Counted from the first letter of the stretch, positions 42,773 through 50,929 are shown. The stretch is DNA of 64,000 nucleotides from Acidocella facilis ATCC 35904 (GCF_000687875.1 NZ_JHYG01000003.1:62001-126000), one strand, 5' to 3'. Made by a program: numbers and translations. The notes: generated from the letters alone by a model not told the origin.

Positions 42773-43774
42773 ATGTTATGGATCGGCCATTCGGTGGGGC
42801 GTCACGGCGAAAACGTCCATGCAGATGTAATTGTGGTTCAGTCCCTGCTCAACCGATTTGGTTTACCCCATAAAAACCATCTCAAAGTTGACGGGTATGC
42901 AGGTCCGCTGACAAATGGCGCTATTGTCGTTTTTCAATTACATATTGGCTTTGAACATCCGGATGGCCTCGTTCAGCCAGGAGGAAGGACATGGCAAGCT
43001 CTTACGACTCCATTTTTGATGAAAGAAGTGTTCGTTGATCTCCAAAATGCATGGATTAAAGCACAAGATTTCATTTTAAATCCGGCTGGATCGATAGAAC
43101 AGATGGACCGCAGCATGAGAGGAGTGTCGTTCATAACTCGCACTCCTCGGTCGAGTGTTAAACAAAATGATCTAACATTTTATGATTGGGATAAGCGGGG
43201 CGCTGTAGTGAATGCCGCTATTTTGTCTCCACAACCTGCTAAAGTTGCCTGGGGTGCAAAGGTGTCATCAGACTTCAAAGTAAAACTTTTCCGAATCTGT
43301 AAAGATTTGAGCCTCAATCCGGACTATCTCATGACTTGTATGGCGCTTGAATCCGACAGAACATTCAGCCCATCAGTGGTAAATAAAAGTTCCGGCGCGA
43401 CAGGGCTTATACAGTTTATGCCCCAATACTCTCCGTCAACTGTTGGAGCGACAACTGCTGATCTAGCCAAAATGTCGTCAGTACAGCAACTCGATTATGT
43501 TGAGCGATATTTCAGATATAATATTTCTCATATTGTTCCAAAAAAAGAAAGAAATAATATCAAACGTCTTGTGGACGTTTATCTAGTCATTTTGGCGCCT
43601 GCTAGTGTAGGTAAACCCGATGGCGCCATAGTTTATGCGGGAGGAACCGGTGCATATTCAGGCAATGCAGGAAGTTTCGATCCAAATAAAACAGGGAACA
43701 TTACCGTGGGAGGTGTGGCGCAAGGGCTACAAGTTTTCTACAAAGAAGGTTTAGAAGCTAAGAATTTTGGATAG
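42773..43774 (+). CDS. Peptidoglycan-binding/lytic transglycosylase protein, effector-like
   Basis: A 333-aa protein. Residues about 15-78 form a peptidoglycan-binding domain (VIVVQSLLNRFG, KVDGYAGPLTNGAIVVFQLH). Residues about 165-300 are lysozyme/SLT-like: YLMTCMALESDRTFSPSVVN with the presumed catalytic Glu193, then SGATGLIQFMPQYSPSTVGA, the 'GatGLiQfm' motif. There is no N-terminal signal peptide, so the enzyme needs another route to the wall (type VI secretion, phage-type lysis, or release). A short exported protein starts 6 bp later. Base composition is much lower in GC than the neighbours, suggesting transfer. It may be an antibacterial effector or a phage-derived endolysin. Confidence 0.75.
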   Translation: MLWIGHSVGRHGENVHADVIVVQSLLNRFGLPHKNHLKVDGYAGPLTNGAIVVFQLHIGFEHPDGLVQPGGRTWQALTTPFLMKEVFVDLQNAWIKAQDFILNPAGSIEQMDRSMRGVSFITRTPRSSVKQNDLTFYDWDKRGAVVNAAILSPQPAKVAWGAKVSSDFKVKLFRICKDLSLNPDYLMTCMALESDRTFSPSVVNKSSGATGLIQFMPQYSPSTVGATTADLAKMSSVQQLDYVERYFRYNISHIVPKKERNNIKRLVDVYLVILAPASVGKPDGAIVYAGGTGAYSGNAGSFDPNKTGNITVGGVAQGLQVFYKEGLEAKNFG

Positions 43775-43780
43775 CAAGAT

Positions 43781-44278
43781 ATGAACCATTCCTTACTTTT
43801 TTTGGTTGCGGGGTTCGCTCTTCTGCCAGGCATCGTTTTCGCCCAAGTGGAAACAGTCGACAAGAAAGTTATTGCGGGCCGTACAGTTGAGTTACAACTA
43901 GATGACGGTGTGTCATTTTCGATTTTAGTTAACGGCAAACAAGCATGGAAAATCGATCAACCCGTATTTTCTTCTTTCGCCGGCGTTTACAAATTGAATG
44001 GTGCAACTGTTGCGCTAATATCTTTTTCCCCAGGGACGATCTGTCCGTCTCAGTTCGTCGGGCTGATATTTTCATCGGGCATGCAGGTGACCAAACCTTT
44101 CGGTACTTGCCTGACACCTAAGATTACCAATTCCGCGTCTGCTGTAGTGGTCACCTCTCCCGAATACGCCGGAGACCGAGAAAAAATGCTGGACCAAACA
44201 CCCGCGAGCACGGAAAATTTCGAGATTGCAAAAATCACGAAAGATGGCCTGGTAGTAACCAGGAAAAGCTCACCGTAA
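43781..44278 (+). CDS. Exported small protein, candidate immunity protein
   Basis: A 165-aa protein with a clear Sec signal peptide (NHSLLFLVAGFALLPGIVFA, likely cut before QVE). The mature part is beta-rich by eye, with two Cys (TICPSQF and GTCLT) that could form a disulfide. I recognise no family. It is 6 bp after the transglycosylase gene and shares its low GC, so the two travelled together. A periplasmic partner of a wall hydrolase is what an immunity protein or lysozyme inhibitor would look like. That function is inferred only from context and localisation. Confidence 0.7.
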   Translation: MNHSLLFLVAGFALLPGIVFAQVETVDKKVIAGRTVELQLDDGVSFSILVNGKQAWKIDQPVFSSFAGVYKLNGATVALISFSPGTICPSQFVGLIFSSGMQVTKPFGTCLTPKITNSASAVVVTSPEYAGDREKMLDQTPASTENFEIAKITKDGLVVTRKSSP

Positions 44279-44316
44279 CCGACATTTTAGGTGCATGTCG
44301 CCGCCGCTACGAAATT

Positions 44317-45315
44317 TCAAGCCTTGTCCTGATGATACTTAAAACTCGCATTGATCATATCCAGCAGATGCTGCCCCGCCGTGGTCGGGGGGAATTTCGG
44401 TGTCTCGCCTGGTTGCAGGCAGGTCGGCAGACATTCCACCGGGGCGTAGAAATCCGGGTCGAAGAAAAACGGCAAAGAGTAGCGCTCCTGGCCGGAGATA
44501 TTGATGACCCGGTGCGGGGTGGAGCGGAAGACGCCGTTGGTCCAGCGTTCCATCATGTCGCCGATATTCACCACGAAGCTGCCGGGGATGGGCGGGGCGT
44601 CGAGCCAGGTGCCGTCCAGCCCCTGCACCTGCAGCCCGCCGGCATTATCCTGGTGCAGCAGCGTGAGGCAGCCGAAATCCGTGTGCGCGCCGGCGCCCAA
44701 TTGCGCCTCGGTGATGCGGCCTGTCTGTGGCGGGTAATGCAGCGGGCCCAAAGTGGTCATGGTGATGCCGAGCCAGGGGGAGAAATAATCCGGCTTGAGC
44801 CCGAGCGAGACGGCGAAGGCGCTGAGCAATAAGGCGCCGAGATCGACCATCTTGTCGTAATAGCCCTGCATCACGCTCTGCCAGCCCGGCAGATTCGGCC
44901 AGACATCCGGCCCGTGCAGCGGCAGCCCGGCCTTTACCCGCTCATGGTCCGGGGGCAGATCCCGGCCGATCTTGAAGCCTTCCTTGAAATCGCCTTGCGC
45001 CTGTTTGGCGGGGTCGAGATTTTCGCCGCCGAGGCGAAACCAGCCGCGATGGCAGGTGGATTTTTCGATGGCGGATTTTTCCTTCTCCGCCACCGGCAGA
45101 TCGAAAAACCGCTTGGCCTGGGCATAGACCGCGTCGATCTCGCTCTGCGCGATGCCGTGATTCTTGATGTAGAAAAATCCGATCTCGCGGCAGGCGCGGC
45201 CGATCTGCGCGGCGGGGGAGAAATCCCCGTGCAGCAGCGGGGCGATGTCGATCACCGGGATCGCATCCAGATGGGCGGGGGCCAGGCCGGGGGCAAGCTC
45301 TATGGTCTCGGGCAT
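44317..45315 (-). CDS. 2-oxoglutarate/Fe(II) oxygenase, isopenicillin-N-synthase family
   Basis: A 332-aa enzyme. The N-terminal DIOX_N domain starts IPVIDIAPLLHGD and has ACREIGFFYIKNHGI. The catalytic jelly roll carries HTDFGCLTLLHQDNAGGLQV (His and Asp of the iron triad), FRSTPHRVIN (second His) and ERYSLPFFFDPD (Arg-x-Ser binding 2-oxoglutarate). It hydroxylates or desaturates an unknown small molecule. It is divergent from the xylulokinase gene with 48 bp between starts, containing a small inverted repeat. Confidence 0.9.
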   Translation of the reverse strand: MPETIELAPGLAPAHLDAIPVIDIAPLLHGDFSPAAQIGRACREIGFFYIKNHGIAQSEIDAVYAQAKRFFDLPVAEKEKSAIEKSTCHRGWFRLGGENLDPAKQAQGDFKEGFKIGRDLPPDHERVKAGLPLHGPDVWPNLPGWQSVMQGYYDKMVDLGALLLSAFAVSLGLKPDYFSPWLGITMTTLGPLHYPPQTGRITEAQLGAGAHTDFGCLTLLHQDNAGGLQVQGLDGTWLDAPPIPGSFVVNIGDMMERWTNGVFRSTPHRVINISGQERYSLPFFFDPDFYAPVECLPTCLQPGETPKFPPTTAGQHLLDMINASFKYHQDKA

Positions 45316-45330
45316 GGGGGGGATGCTAAA

Positions 45331-45353
45331 CCTGGAAGCGTTTTGTTTCCAGG
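45331..45353. promoter_or_regulatory. Inverted repeat in the oxygenase-xylB divergent gap
   Basis: CCTGGAA (45331-45337) and TTCCAGG (45347-45353), a perfect 7-bp inverted repeat with 9-bp spacing, sits midway in the 48-bp region between the two start codons. Position and symmetry fit a transcription-factor operator. The right half overlaps the CAGGAG ribosome site of xylB. Confidence 0.4.
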
Positions 45354-45363
45354 AGCCATCGCC

Positions 45364-46854
45364 ATGCCGGATTCATATTTGCTGGGCATCGATCTGGGGG
45401 CGGGCAGCCTGAAGGCGAGCCTGATTTCGCCGGAGGGCGGCATCGTCGCCGAGGCGGCGGCGCCGGTCACCACGCAGATCAGGCATTTCGGCTGGGCGGA
45501 GCAGGACCCGGGGGAATGGGTGGCGGCTCTGTGCCAGGCGGTGCGCGCGGTGGTGGCGGGGATCGATCCGGGGGAGATCGCCGGCATCGGCATCTCCGCC
45601 GGGGCGCATATTCCGGTGCTGACGGATGCGGCCGGTGCGGTGCTGCGCCCGGCGATCATGTGGAGCGACCAGCGCGCCGCCGCCCAGGCCGCCGCCCTGC
45701 ACGAAAAAGCCGGGGCGCGGATTATCGCCACCTCGCTGAACCGGGTGAACCCGACCTGGACGCTGGCGATGCTGGCCTGGCTGTTCGAGCATGAGCCGGA
45801 GGTGATGCGCCAGGCGAAGCGGCTTTATCTGGCCAAGGATTTCCTGCGCCATTGCCTGACCGGCGGCTGGGAGACGGATTATTCCGACGCGGTGGGGGCG
45901 CTGCTGGCGGATGATGAGACGAAAAACTGGTCGCCAGAGCTGGCCGGGCTGATCGGGCTGGATATGGCCATTCTGCCGCCGATCGTCCCGGCGGAACAGG
46001 TGGTGGGGGGTGTCACCGCGGCGGCGGCGGCGCGCACCGGGCTGAAGCCCGGCACGAAGGTGATTTGCGGCTCCAATGATACGACGGTGGAGTTTTTCGG
46101 CGTCGGCGGCAATGCGCCCGGCATTGGCGGGGTGAAGCTGGCCACGGCCGGGGTGCTGTTTCTGGCCACCCAGGGCAAGGCGGTGCATCCGCCGATTTCC
46201 TGTTATCCGCATATCCTGCCAGGGCTTTATTATACCGCGACGGGGACCAATAGCTGCGCCTCCGCGCATCGCTGGGTCCGGGATCTGATGTTTGAGCAAG
46301 GCGGGTTCGCGGCGATGGATGCGCTGGCCAGCGCCGCGCCGCGCGGGGCCGGGGGGCTGCTGTTCCACCCTTATCTGCAGGGCGAGCGCGCGCCTTACTG
46401 GGACCCGCTGCTGCGGGCGGATTTCATCGGCATGACGATGGCGCATGGCAAGCCGCATTTCGCCCGGGCGGTATATGAGGGCATCGCCTTTTCCATCCGC
46501 GATCTGTTGGGCGCGGCGCGGGATCTGGGGCTGGATTTTTCCACCATCCGGCTGATGGGGGGCGGGGCGCGGAGTGCCTGCTGGCGGCAGATCATCGCCG
46601 ATGTCACCGGGCTGGTGATCGAGCGGACTGAGGCGGGCGATGCCTCGTTCGGGGCGGCGCTGCTGGCCGGCGTCGGGGTGGGGCTGTTCGCCAGCCCGCA
46701 GGAGGCGGTGGCCCGCGCGGTGCGGCTGCGGGATGTGACGGTGCCGAACCAGGAGGCCAGCGCTTTCTACGACCAGCTTTTCGGGCTGTATAAGGAGGCG
46801 CAGGCGGCGCTGGCCGGCATCAATCACCGGCTGCACGCGCTCACCCAAGGGTAG
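45364..46854 (+). CDS. xylB: Xylulokinase (FGGY family)
   Basis: A 496-aa FGGY sugar kinase. The N-terminal phosphate-binding motif is YLLGIDLGAGSLKASLISPE. Other family segments are PAIMWSDQRAAAQAAALHEK, YLAKDFLRHCLTGGWETDYS, and in the C-terminal half GARSACWRQIIADVTGLVIE, after LMGGG. Likely reaction: ATP-dependent phosphorylation of D-xylulose. The exact sugar is uncertain because no other pentose gene is nearby. The start at 45364 is preceded by CAGGAG; longer in-frame extension upstream lies in the divergent gene and is spurious. Confidence 0.82.
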   Translation: MPDSYLLGIDLGAGSLKASLISPEGGIVAEAAAPVTTQIRHFGWAEQDPGEWVAALCQAVRAVVAGIDPGEIAGIGISAGAHIPVLTDAAGAVLRPAIMWSDQRAAAQAAALHEKAGARIIATSLNRVNPTWTLAMLAWLFEHEPEVMRQAKRLYLAKDFLRHCLTGGWETDYSDAVGALLADDETKNWSPELAGLIGLDMAILPPIVPAEQVVGGVTAAAAARTGLKPGTKVICGSNDTTVEFFGVGGNAPGIGGVKLATAGVLFLATQGKAVHPPISCYPHILPGLYYTATGTNSCASAHRWVRDLMFEQGGFAAMDALASAAPRGAGGLLFHPYLQGERAPYWDPLLRADFIGMTMAHGKPHFARAVYEGIAFSIRDLLGAARDLGLDFSTIRLMGGGARSACWRQIIADVTGLVIERTEAGDASFGAALLAGVGVGLFASPQEAVARAVRLRDVTVPNQEASAFYDQLFGLYKEAQAALAGINHRLHALTQG

Positions 46855-46967
46855 GGGCGGGCCGGTGACGGTTATTTCATGACAGGGGCCAGCGCGGCGG
46901 CCGCAATCGCGCCATCATCAGGCGGTTTGCTGTGCCATGGTTTTGTCTTGGTTTTTCGGAGGGTTGC

Positions 46968-47699
46968 GTGAACATCGTCAAATACCGCTATTACCAGCCG
47001 CGTCTGGCGCCGCGGCGCACGCGCGTCGAGGTGCCGGGCTGGGGCGGGGAGAAAGTACCGCGCCAGGATGGCGCGCATGAGCAGGGCTGGCATTGCCTGC
47101 CTTTCGTGGAAGGCGCGCAATATGGGGTGGAGCTTTTCTACCCTTACGAGACCGAGCTGTGCGTGCGCCATGAGAATGGGGCCTTCCAGTTCGAGGGGGA
47201 TTTCGGCCCGCCGCCCACCCCTGGCCTGCAATGGCCGCCCTTCCGCAGCTTCGGCGAAGGGTTCTATACGCTGCAATTGCTGCTGGATTTGAAAGTGCCC
47301 GAGGGCATGGCGGTGCGCGCCGAGCCGCATCCGCGCTATTATCTCAGCCCCGCCGATGACGTGCCGCTGGCGGTGCCGGCCTTGTTGCGCACCTCCTGGT
47401 GGCCGATGATCAATTTCGTGGTGTTCAAGGCGCCGCCGAAAGGCCTGGTGCATGTCTTCCGGCCGGGCGAGCCGTTCATGCAGCTCTGCATCGTCCCGGC
47501 GGAGCCGGATTTCGCGCTGGAGCCGATGGGCGAGGAAGAGGCGGCGGAGCGGGAGGTGCAGTCCCGCCGGATTCATGCCAGCCGCGAGACGCTGGGGCAG
47601 GATACACGCTGGGTCTCCGCGACGCATACGGTGTTCGATGGCACCTATCGGCGGATTCTGGGCGCGGCGCGGGCGCGCGATAAGGCGGCCGGGGATTGA
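46968..47699 (+). CDS. Conserved hypothetical protein, no recognised family
   Basis: A 243-aa cytoplasmic-looking protein, rich in Pro, Trp and Tyr (QGWHCLPFVEGAQYGVELFY, then GEGFYTLQLLLDLKVPEGMA, and FRPGEPFMQLCIVPAEP). The pattern of paired 'PxG' turns and beta strands suggests a double-stranded beta-helix (cupin-like) fold, reminiscent of the DUF6065 type, but I cannot confirm this. The start chosen is GTG at 46968 because GGAGG lies 6 to 10 bp upstream; ATG at 46932 has no ribosome site. It stands between xylB and a hairpin, and shows no operon partner. Confidence 0.7.
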   Translation: MNIVKYRYYQPRLAPRRTRVEVPGWGGEKVPRQDGAHEQGWHCLPFVEGAQYGVELFYPYETELCVRHENGAFQFEGDFGPPPTPGLQWPPFRSFGEGFYTLQLLLDLKVPEGMAVRAEPHPRYYLSPADDVPLAVPALLRTSWWPMINFVVFKAPPKGLVHVFRPGEPFMQLCIVPAEPDFALEPMGEEEAAEREVQSRRIHASRETLGQDTRWVSATHTVFDGTYRRILGAARARDKAAGD

Positions 47700-47705
47700 A
47701 ATGAG

Positions 47706-47736
47706 ACGGGGGCTTTATTTTGGTAAAGCCCCCCGT
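47706..47736. terminator. Hairpin terminator between convergent genes
   Basis: ACGGGGGCTTTA (47706-47717), 6-base loop TTTTGG, TAAAGCCCCCCGT (47724-47736): a 12-bp stem with one bulged C. It starts 6 bp after the stop of the hypothetical gene. No long T-run follows, so termination efficiency is uncertain. The histidine-rich gene converges from the other side. Confidence 0.6.
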
Positions 47737-47774
47737 TCCGCTGGTCTAAGTTTTGTTTGAGCGCGCAGCTTTAT

Positions 47775-47800
47775 CCGATCAAACGAGTCCGTTTGATCGG
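47775..47800. repeat. 11-bp palindrome with GAGTC at its centre
   Basis: CCGATCAAACG (47775-47785), loop AGTC, CGTTTGATCGG (47790-47800), perfect. The G before the loop makes a GAGTC (GANTC) site at the centre. The flanking ATGTTGCTC leads straight into the stop codon of the histidine-rich gene (47809). The same loop and the same flank recur in the palindrome at 56914-56957. It may be a 3'-end or transcription-termination element for the minus-strand gene. Confidence 0.7.
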
Positions 47801-47808
47801 ATGTTGCT

Positions 47809-48174
47809 CTAGTTCCGGATCACCACGCCTACGCCGGGCGCGGGGGAGAGGAGCACCGCGCCACCCTGGTGATGATGGTGGTGATGATGGTGATCATAGC
47901 GCGGGGGCGGGGGCGGCGGCGGCCGGTGATGGTGGTAATGCGCGTGATGATGGTGATGGTAGTTATCGTGCCAGTCGATGCGCGTCACGGCATCCCGGTT
48001 TTGCGCCAGCGCCGCGTTGCTCTCCCGCAGCGCCGCGACCGGGTTGGCCACCGGCTGCAACAGATCGGCATAGGAATTCACCTGCATCGCATTCGCGGCC
48101 TGGGCCGCGCCGCCAGCGCCAAGCGCCGTGGCGCCGGCAAGGGCGCCGAGCAGGCCGGCTTTTTTCGTATCCAT
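47809..48174 (-). CDS. Histidine-rich exported protein A
   Basis: A 121-aa protein. Residues 1-28 are a signal peptide (basic start, then GLLGALAGATALGAGGAAQA). A conserved segment follows (NAMQVNSYADLLQPVANPVA, ALRESN, VTRIDWHD), then a His/Pro-rich tail NYHHHHHAHYHHHRPPPPPP, RYDHHHHHHHH, closing with GVGVVIRN. About a quarter of the mature protein is His, so metal binding in the periplasm (Ni, Zn, Cu or Co) is plausible. It is paralogous to the protein at 48318-48719 in every section. No known family is recognised. CAGGAG lies upstream of the start. Confidence 0.8.
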   Translation of the reverse strand: MDTKKAGLLGALAGATALGAGGAAQAANAMQVNSYADLLQPVANPVAALRESNAALAQNRDAVTRIDWHDNYHHHHHAHYHHHRPPPPPPPRYDHHHHHHHHQGGAVLLSPAPGVGVVIRN

Positions 48175-48317
48175 CAGAATCTCCTGTGAAGAGAAAGTCT
48201 TGATTGTAACGTCGGCAGCCGGGCGGGGAATTTGAAGGCGTCACCGCATCCTGAAAGATGAATGATACGGCGCTGCTTCATGAATAAACCGCAAACCCGG
48301 CGGCCGGGCGGGGCTGG

Positions 48318-48719
48318 TCAGTTGCCGATCACCACGCCGAAGCCCGGCGCCCCGAAAAACACCCCGCTGTGATGATGATGGTGGTGATGGTGGTAATACA
48401 CAGGCGGCGGGGGCGGCGGCGGATAATAATAGGCGTGGTGGTGATGGTGATAGGCCCAGGGCGGCGGGTAATGCGCATGGTGGTGATGGTGGTAATGGTC
48501 ATGCCAATCGATGCGCGTCACCCCGGCGGGCGGCGCCTGGTTGCGCGTCGCCATCTCCTGGTTGCTCGCCTGCAGCGCCGCAACCGGGTTGGGCACGGGC
48601 GTCAACAGTTCAGCATAGGACTTCACCTGCATGGCGTTCGCCGCCTCGGCGGCGCCGGCACTGCCCAGTGCGGCCATTCCGGCCAGCGCGCCGGCCAGGC
48701 CGGCTGTTTTGCCATTCAT
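48318..48719 (-). CDS. Histidine-rich exported protein B
   Basis: A 133-aa paralogue of the neighbouring protein A. It has a signal peptide (GLAGALAGMAALGSAGAAEA), the conserved block NAMQVKSYAELLTPVPNPVA followed by VTRIDWHDHYHHHHHAHY, a longer His/Tyr/Pro tail (WAYHHHHHAYYYPPPPPPPV, YYHHHHHHHH), and the end GFGVVIGN. CAAGGAG lies upstream. The two genes are 143 bp apart on the same strand, so they probably arose by tandem duplication, with the His tails then changing length. Export plus His clusters suggest metal buffering; no metal-responsive operator was identified. Confidence 0.8.
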   Translation of the reverse strand: MNGKTAGLAGALAGMAALGSAGAAEAANAMQVKSYAELLTPVPNPVAALQASNQEMATRNQAPPAGVTRIDWHDHYHHHHHAHYPPPWAYHHHHHAYYYPPPPPPPVYYHHHHHHHHSGVFFGAPGFGVVIGN

Positions 48720-48844
48720 CTGACGACTCCTTGATGTTGAAATCAGGAGTGTAAGATCATTGGTCGGGATGGCGATTTCCAGCCGGAATCAAGCCGAGAT
48801 CATGGCACTGACGTTCAATTTGATGAAAAATCCTTAAGAAAACC

Positions 48845-49627
48845 TCAGGCGAAGGCGTAGGCATCCATGCGCATGAAGCCATATTCCACCGAGCTGTGCA
48901 GCCGGGTGGGGGCGAGATTCGGCCCGCCAGCGCCGAGGGCGACATGCAGCGGCAGCAGATGCTCCTCCGTCGGGTGTTCGGCGGCGGCGTAAGGGGCGAG
49001 GCGGCGGTAATCGCACAAAGCGGGAATATCCCCGGCGACGATCCTTGCATCCATCCAGGCGGCGAATTCGGCGACGTCCGGAGTTTCCGGCGCGTCCTGG
49101 GCCGGGCGGCCATGGCGGAAGCGGCGCAGATCATGGGTGAAGGTGCCGGAGGCGAAGATCAGCACGCCCTCCTCGCGCAGGGGGCGCAGCGCCTCGCCGA
49201 GGGCGACGTGATGGGTGGTGCCGGCCTGGGTTTGTACCGAAAGCTGGATCACCGGGATGTCCTCGCCCGGATAGGCGAGTTTCAGTGGCACCCAGGCGCC
49301 ATGGTCCAGCCCGCGCTGGCCATCCACCCCGCAGGTCTGCCCGGCTTTCTCCAGCAGCTGGGCGACCCGCCCGGCCAGCTCATGCGCCACCGGCGGGTTG
49401 TAATGCTGGGCGTACAGGGCGGGCGGGAAGCCGTAGAAATCATGGATGGTTTCATTCGCCGGCGGGTTGCTCACCGCGGGAATGTCGGTCTCCCAATGGG
49501 CGGAGATTGCGAGGATGGCGCGCGGGCGAGGCAATAGCGCGCCGAGACCCGCCAGGAAATGCCGGGCGGGGGTGTCTTCAAGGATCGTCATGGGCGAGCC
49601 ATGGCTGATGAACAAAGCCGGGAGCAT
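48845..49627 (-). CDS. ygiD: Class III extradiol dioxygenase, DOPA-4,5-dioxygenase-like
   Basis: A 260-aa enzyme of the LigB/YgiD family. It opens LPALFISHGSPMTILEDTPA, with the metal His in FISHGSP, and continues RAILAISAHWETDIPAVSNP, GLDHGAWVPLKLAYPGEDIP, VLIFASGTFTHDLRRFRHGR, whose His residues fit zinc/iron ligation. The substrate is an aromatic catechol; the exact one is unknown. The start at 49627 gives the family length; upstream in-frame sequence crosses the divergent nfu gene and is not coding. 147 bp separate it from nfu. Confidence 0.87.
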   Translation of the reverse strand: MLPALFISHGSPMTILEDTPARHFLAGLGALLPRPRAILAISAHWETDIPAVSNPPANETIHDFYGFPPALYAQHYNPPVAHELAGRVAQLLEKAGQTCGVDGQRGLDHGAWVPLKLAYPGEDIPVIQLSVQTQAGTTHHVALGEALRPLREEGVLIFASGTFTHDLRRFRHGRPAQDAPETPDVAEFAAWMDARIVAGDIPALCDYRRLAPYAAAEHPTEEHLLPLHVALGAGGPNLAPTRLHSSVEYGFMRMDAYAFA

Positions 49628-49748
49628 GGGCCTAGACTGGACATGAAAGCGCCTCTGGGGCAAGCGCTTTGCAAGGCTGTCCCTCCATTCCCTGCTTGCC
49701 ACGGGCGCTGAAAAGGACAATCTACGAGCCAGTATCAGGACCAGACCA

Positions 49749-49763
49749 GTCCGCTTTGCGGAC
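49749..49763 (+). promoter_or_regulatory. Small hairpin touching the nfu ribosome site
   Basis: GTCCGC, TTT, GCGGAC: a perfect 6-bp stem with a 3-base loop, immediately followed by the GGAGG ribosome site (49764-49768) and the ATG at 49775. A stable hairpin this close to the site could tune translation initiation or act as a binding site. The effect is not provable from sequence. Confidence 0.4.
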
Positions 49764-49774
49764 GGAGGATTGCA

Positions 49775-50329
49775 ATGTTTATCGAAACCGAAGGCACCCC
49801 CAACCCGGCGACGCTGAAATTCCTGCCCGGCCAGAGCATTCTGGGCGACAAGACGGCGGATTTCGCGGATGCCGACGCGGCCTTGATCTCGCCGCTGGCC
49901 GAGGCCCTGTTCGGGCTGAACGGTGTGGCGCGGGTGTTCCTGGGCGGGGATTTCGTCGCCGTCACCAAGGATGACGCCACCGCATGGCAGGCGCTGAAGC
50001 CGCAGGTGCTGGGGCTGCTGATGGAACATCTGATGGCGGGCAGGCCGATCCTGCGCGAGGGCATCGCGCTGGAGGATGAGGATGTGGACCCGGCGGATCA
50101 GGAGATCGTCGATCAGATCAAGGAGCTGCTGGATAGCCGCATCCGCCCGGCGGTGGCCGGCGATGGCGGGGATATCATCTTCCGCGGCTACCGGGATGGG
50201 GTGGTCAGCCTGAAGATGCAGGGGGCCTGCGCCGGCTGCCCCTCCTCCACCGCGACGCTGAAGCATGGCATCGAGAACATGCTCAAGCACTATATTCCGG
50301 AAGTGACCTCGGTTACACAGGCGGCGTAA
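49775..50329 (+). CDS. Nfu-type iron-sulfur scaffold/carrier
   Basis: A 184-aa NFU1/NfuA-like protein. The N-terminal Nfu_N domain is clear (FIETEGTPNPATLKFLPGQS, then LFGLNGVARVFLGGDFVAVT). The C-terminal NifU-like domain has LLDSRIRPAVAGDGGDIIFR and MQGACAGCPSSTATLKHGIE, with the CxxC pair that holds a [4Fe-4S] cluster at the dimer interface. It delivers clusters to apo-proteins. It is 15 bp upstream of the nitroreductase gene and leads a five-gene run (nfu, nitroreductase, tsaB, rimI, ppx). Confidence 0.93.
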   Translation: MFIETEGTPNPATLKFLPGQSILGDKTADFADADAALISPLAEALFGLNGVARVFLGGDFVAVTKDDATAWQALKPQVLGLLMEHLMAGRPILREGIALEDEDVDPADQEIVDQIKELLDSRIRPAVAGDGGDIIFRGYRDGVVSLKMQGACAGCPSSTATLKHGIENMLKHYIPEVTSVTQAA

Positions 50330-50344
50330 CCTTAAGGAGGCACA

Positions 50345-50929
50345 ATGGCTCTGGATGACGCGGCGCTGGCGGCGCTGTTTACCAACGCGCGCACCCATTC
50401 ATCCTTCAGCGCCGAGCCGGTCTCCGACGAGTCGCTGAAAGCGCTCTATGATCTGGCGAAATGGGGGCCGACCTCGGCGAATTGCTCGCCGGCGCGGTTC
50501 CTGTTCGTGCGCACGCCGGAGGGCAAGGAGAAGCTGCGCCCTTGCTTGTCGGGCGGGAATATCGAGCCGGTGATGGCCGCCCCGGTGACGGTGGTGGTGG
50601 CGTTCGACCCGCATTTTTATCTCAAGCTGCCCGAGCTTTACCCGGAGGCGGATGTGAAGCCCTGGTTCTCCGGCAATCCGGACCTGGCGGAAGAGACCGC
50701 GATGCGCAATTCCTCGATGCAGGGGGCGTATGTCCTGCTGGCGGCGCGCGCCATGGGCTTTGCCACCGGGGCGATGTCCGGCTTTGACCGCACCAAGCTG
50801 GACCGGGTGTTTTTCAATGAAAATGGCTGGAAGTCGAATTTCCTGATCAATCTGGGCCATCCAGCCGGGGAAGAGCTGCCAGCGCGCCGGCCGCGCCTGG
50901 GCTTTGGCGAGGCGGCTGATTTCGCGTGA
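50345..50929 (+). CDS. Nitroreductase-family protein, RutE-like
   Basis: A 194-aa FMN-dependent nitroreductase of the RutE/HadB subfamily. Key segments are [20 protein letters not shown] (N-terminal FMN region), [40 protein letters not shown] and [18 protein letters not shown]. RutE reduces malonic semialdehyde in uracil breakdown, but no other rut genes are present, so the substrate is open. AAGGAGG precedes the ATG. It overlaps tsaB by 4 bp (GTGA). Confidence 0.88.
   Translation: MALDDAALAALFTNARTHSSFSAEPVSDESLKALYDLAKWGPTSANCSPARFLFVRTPEGKEKLRPCLSGGNIEPVMAAPVTVVVAFDPHFYLKLPELYPEADVKPWFSGNPDLAEETAMRNSSMQGAYVLLAARAMGFATGAMSGFDRTKLDRVFFNENGWKSNFLINLGHPAGEELPARRPRLGFGEAADFA

Noticed and set aside
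48000-48720. Short CAT/CAC triplet repeats considered as a CRISPR or microsatellite
   Set aside because: They are in-frame histidine codons of two exported proteins; no spacer-repeat periodicity.
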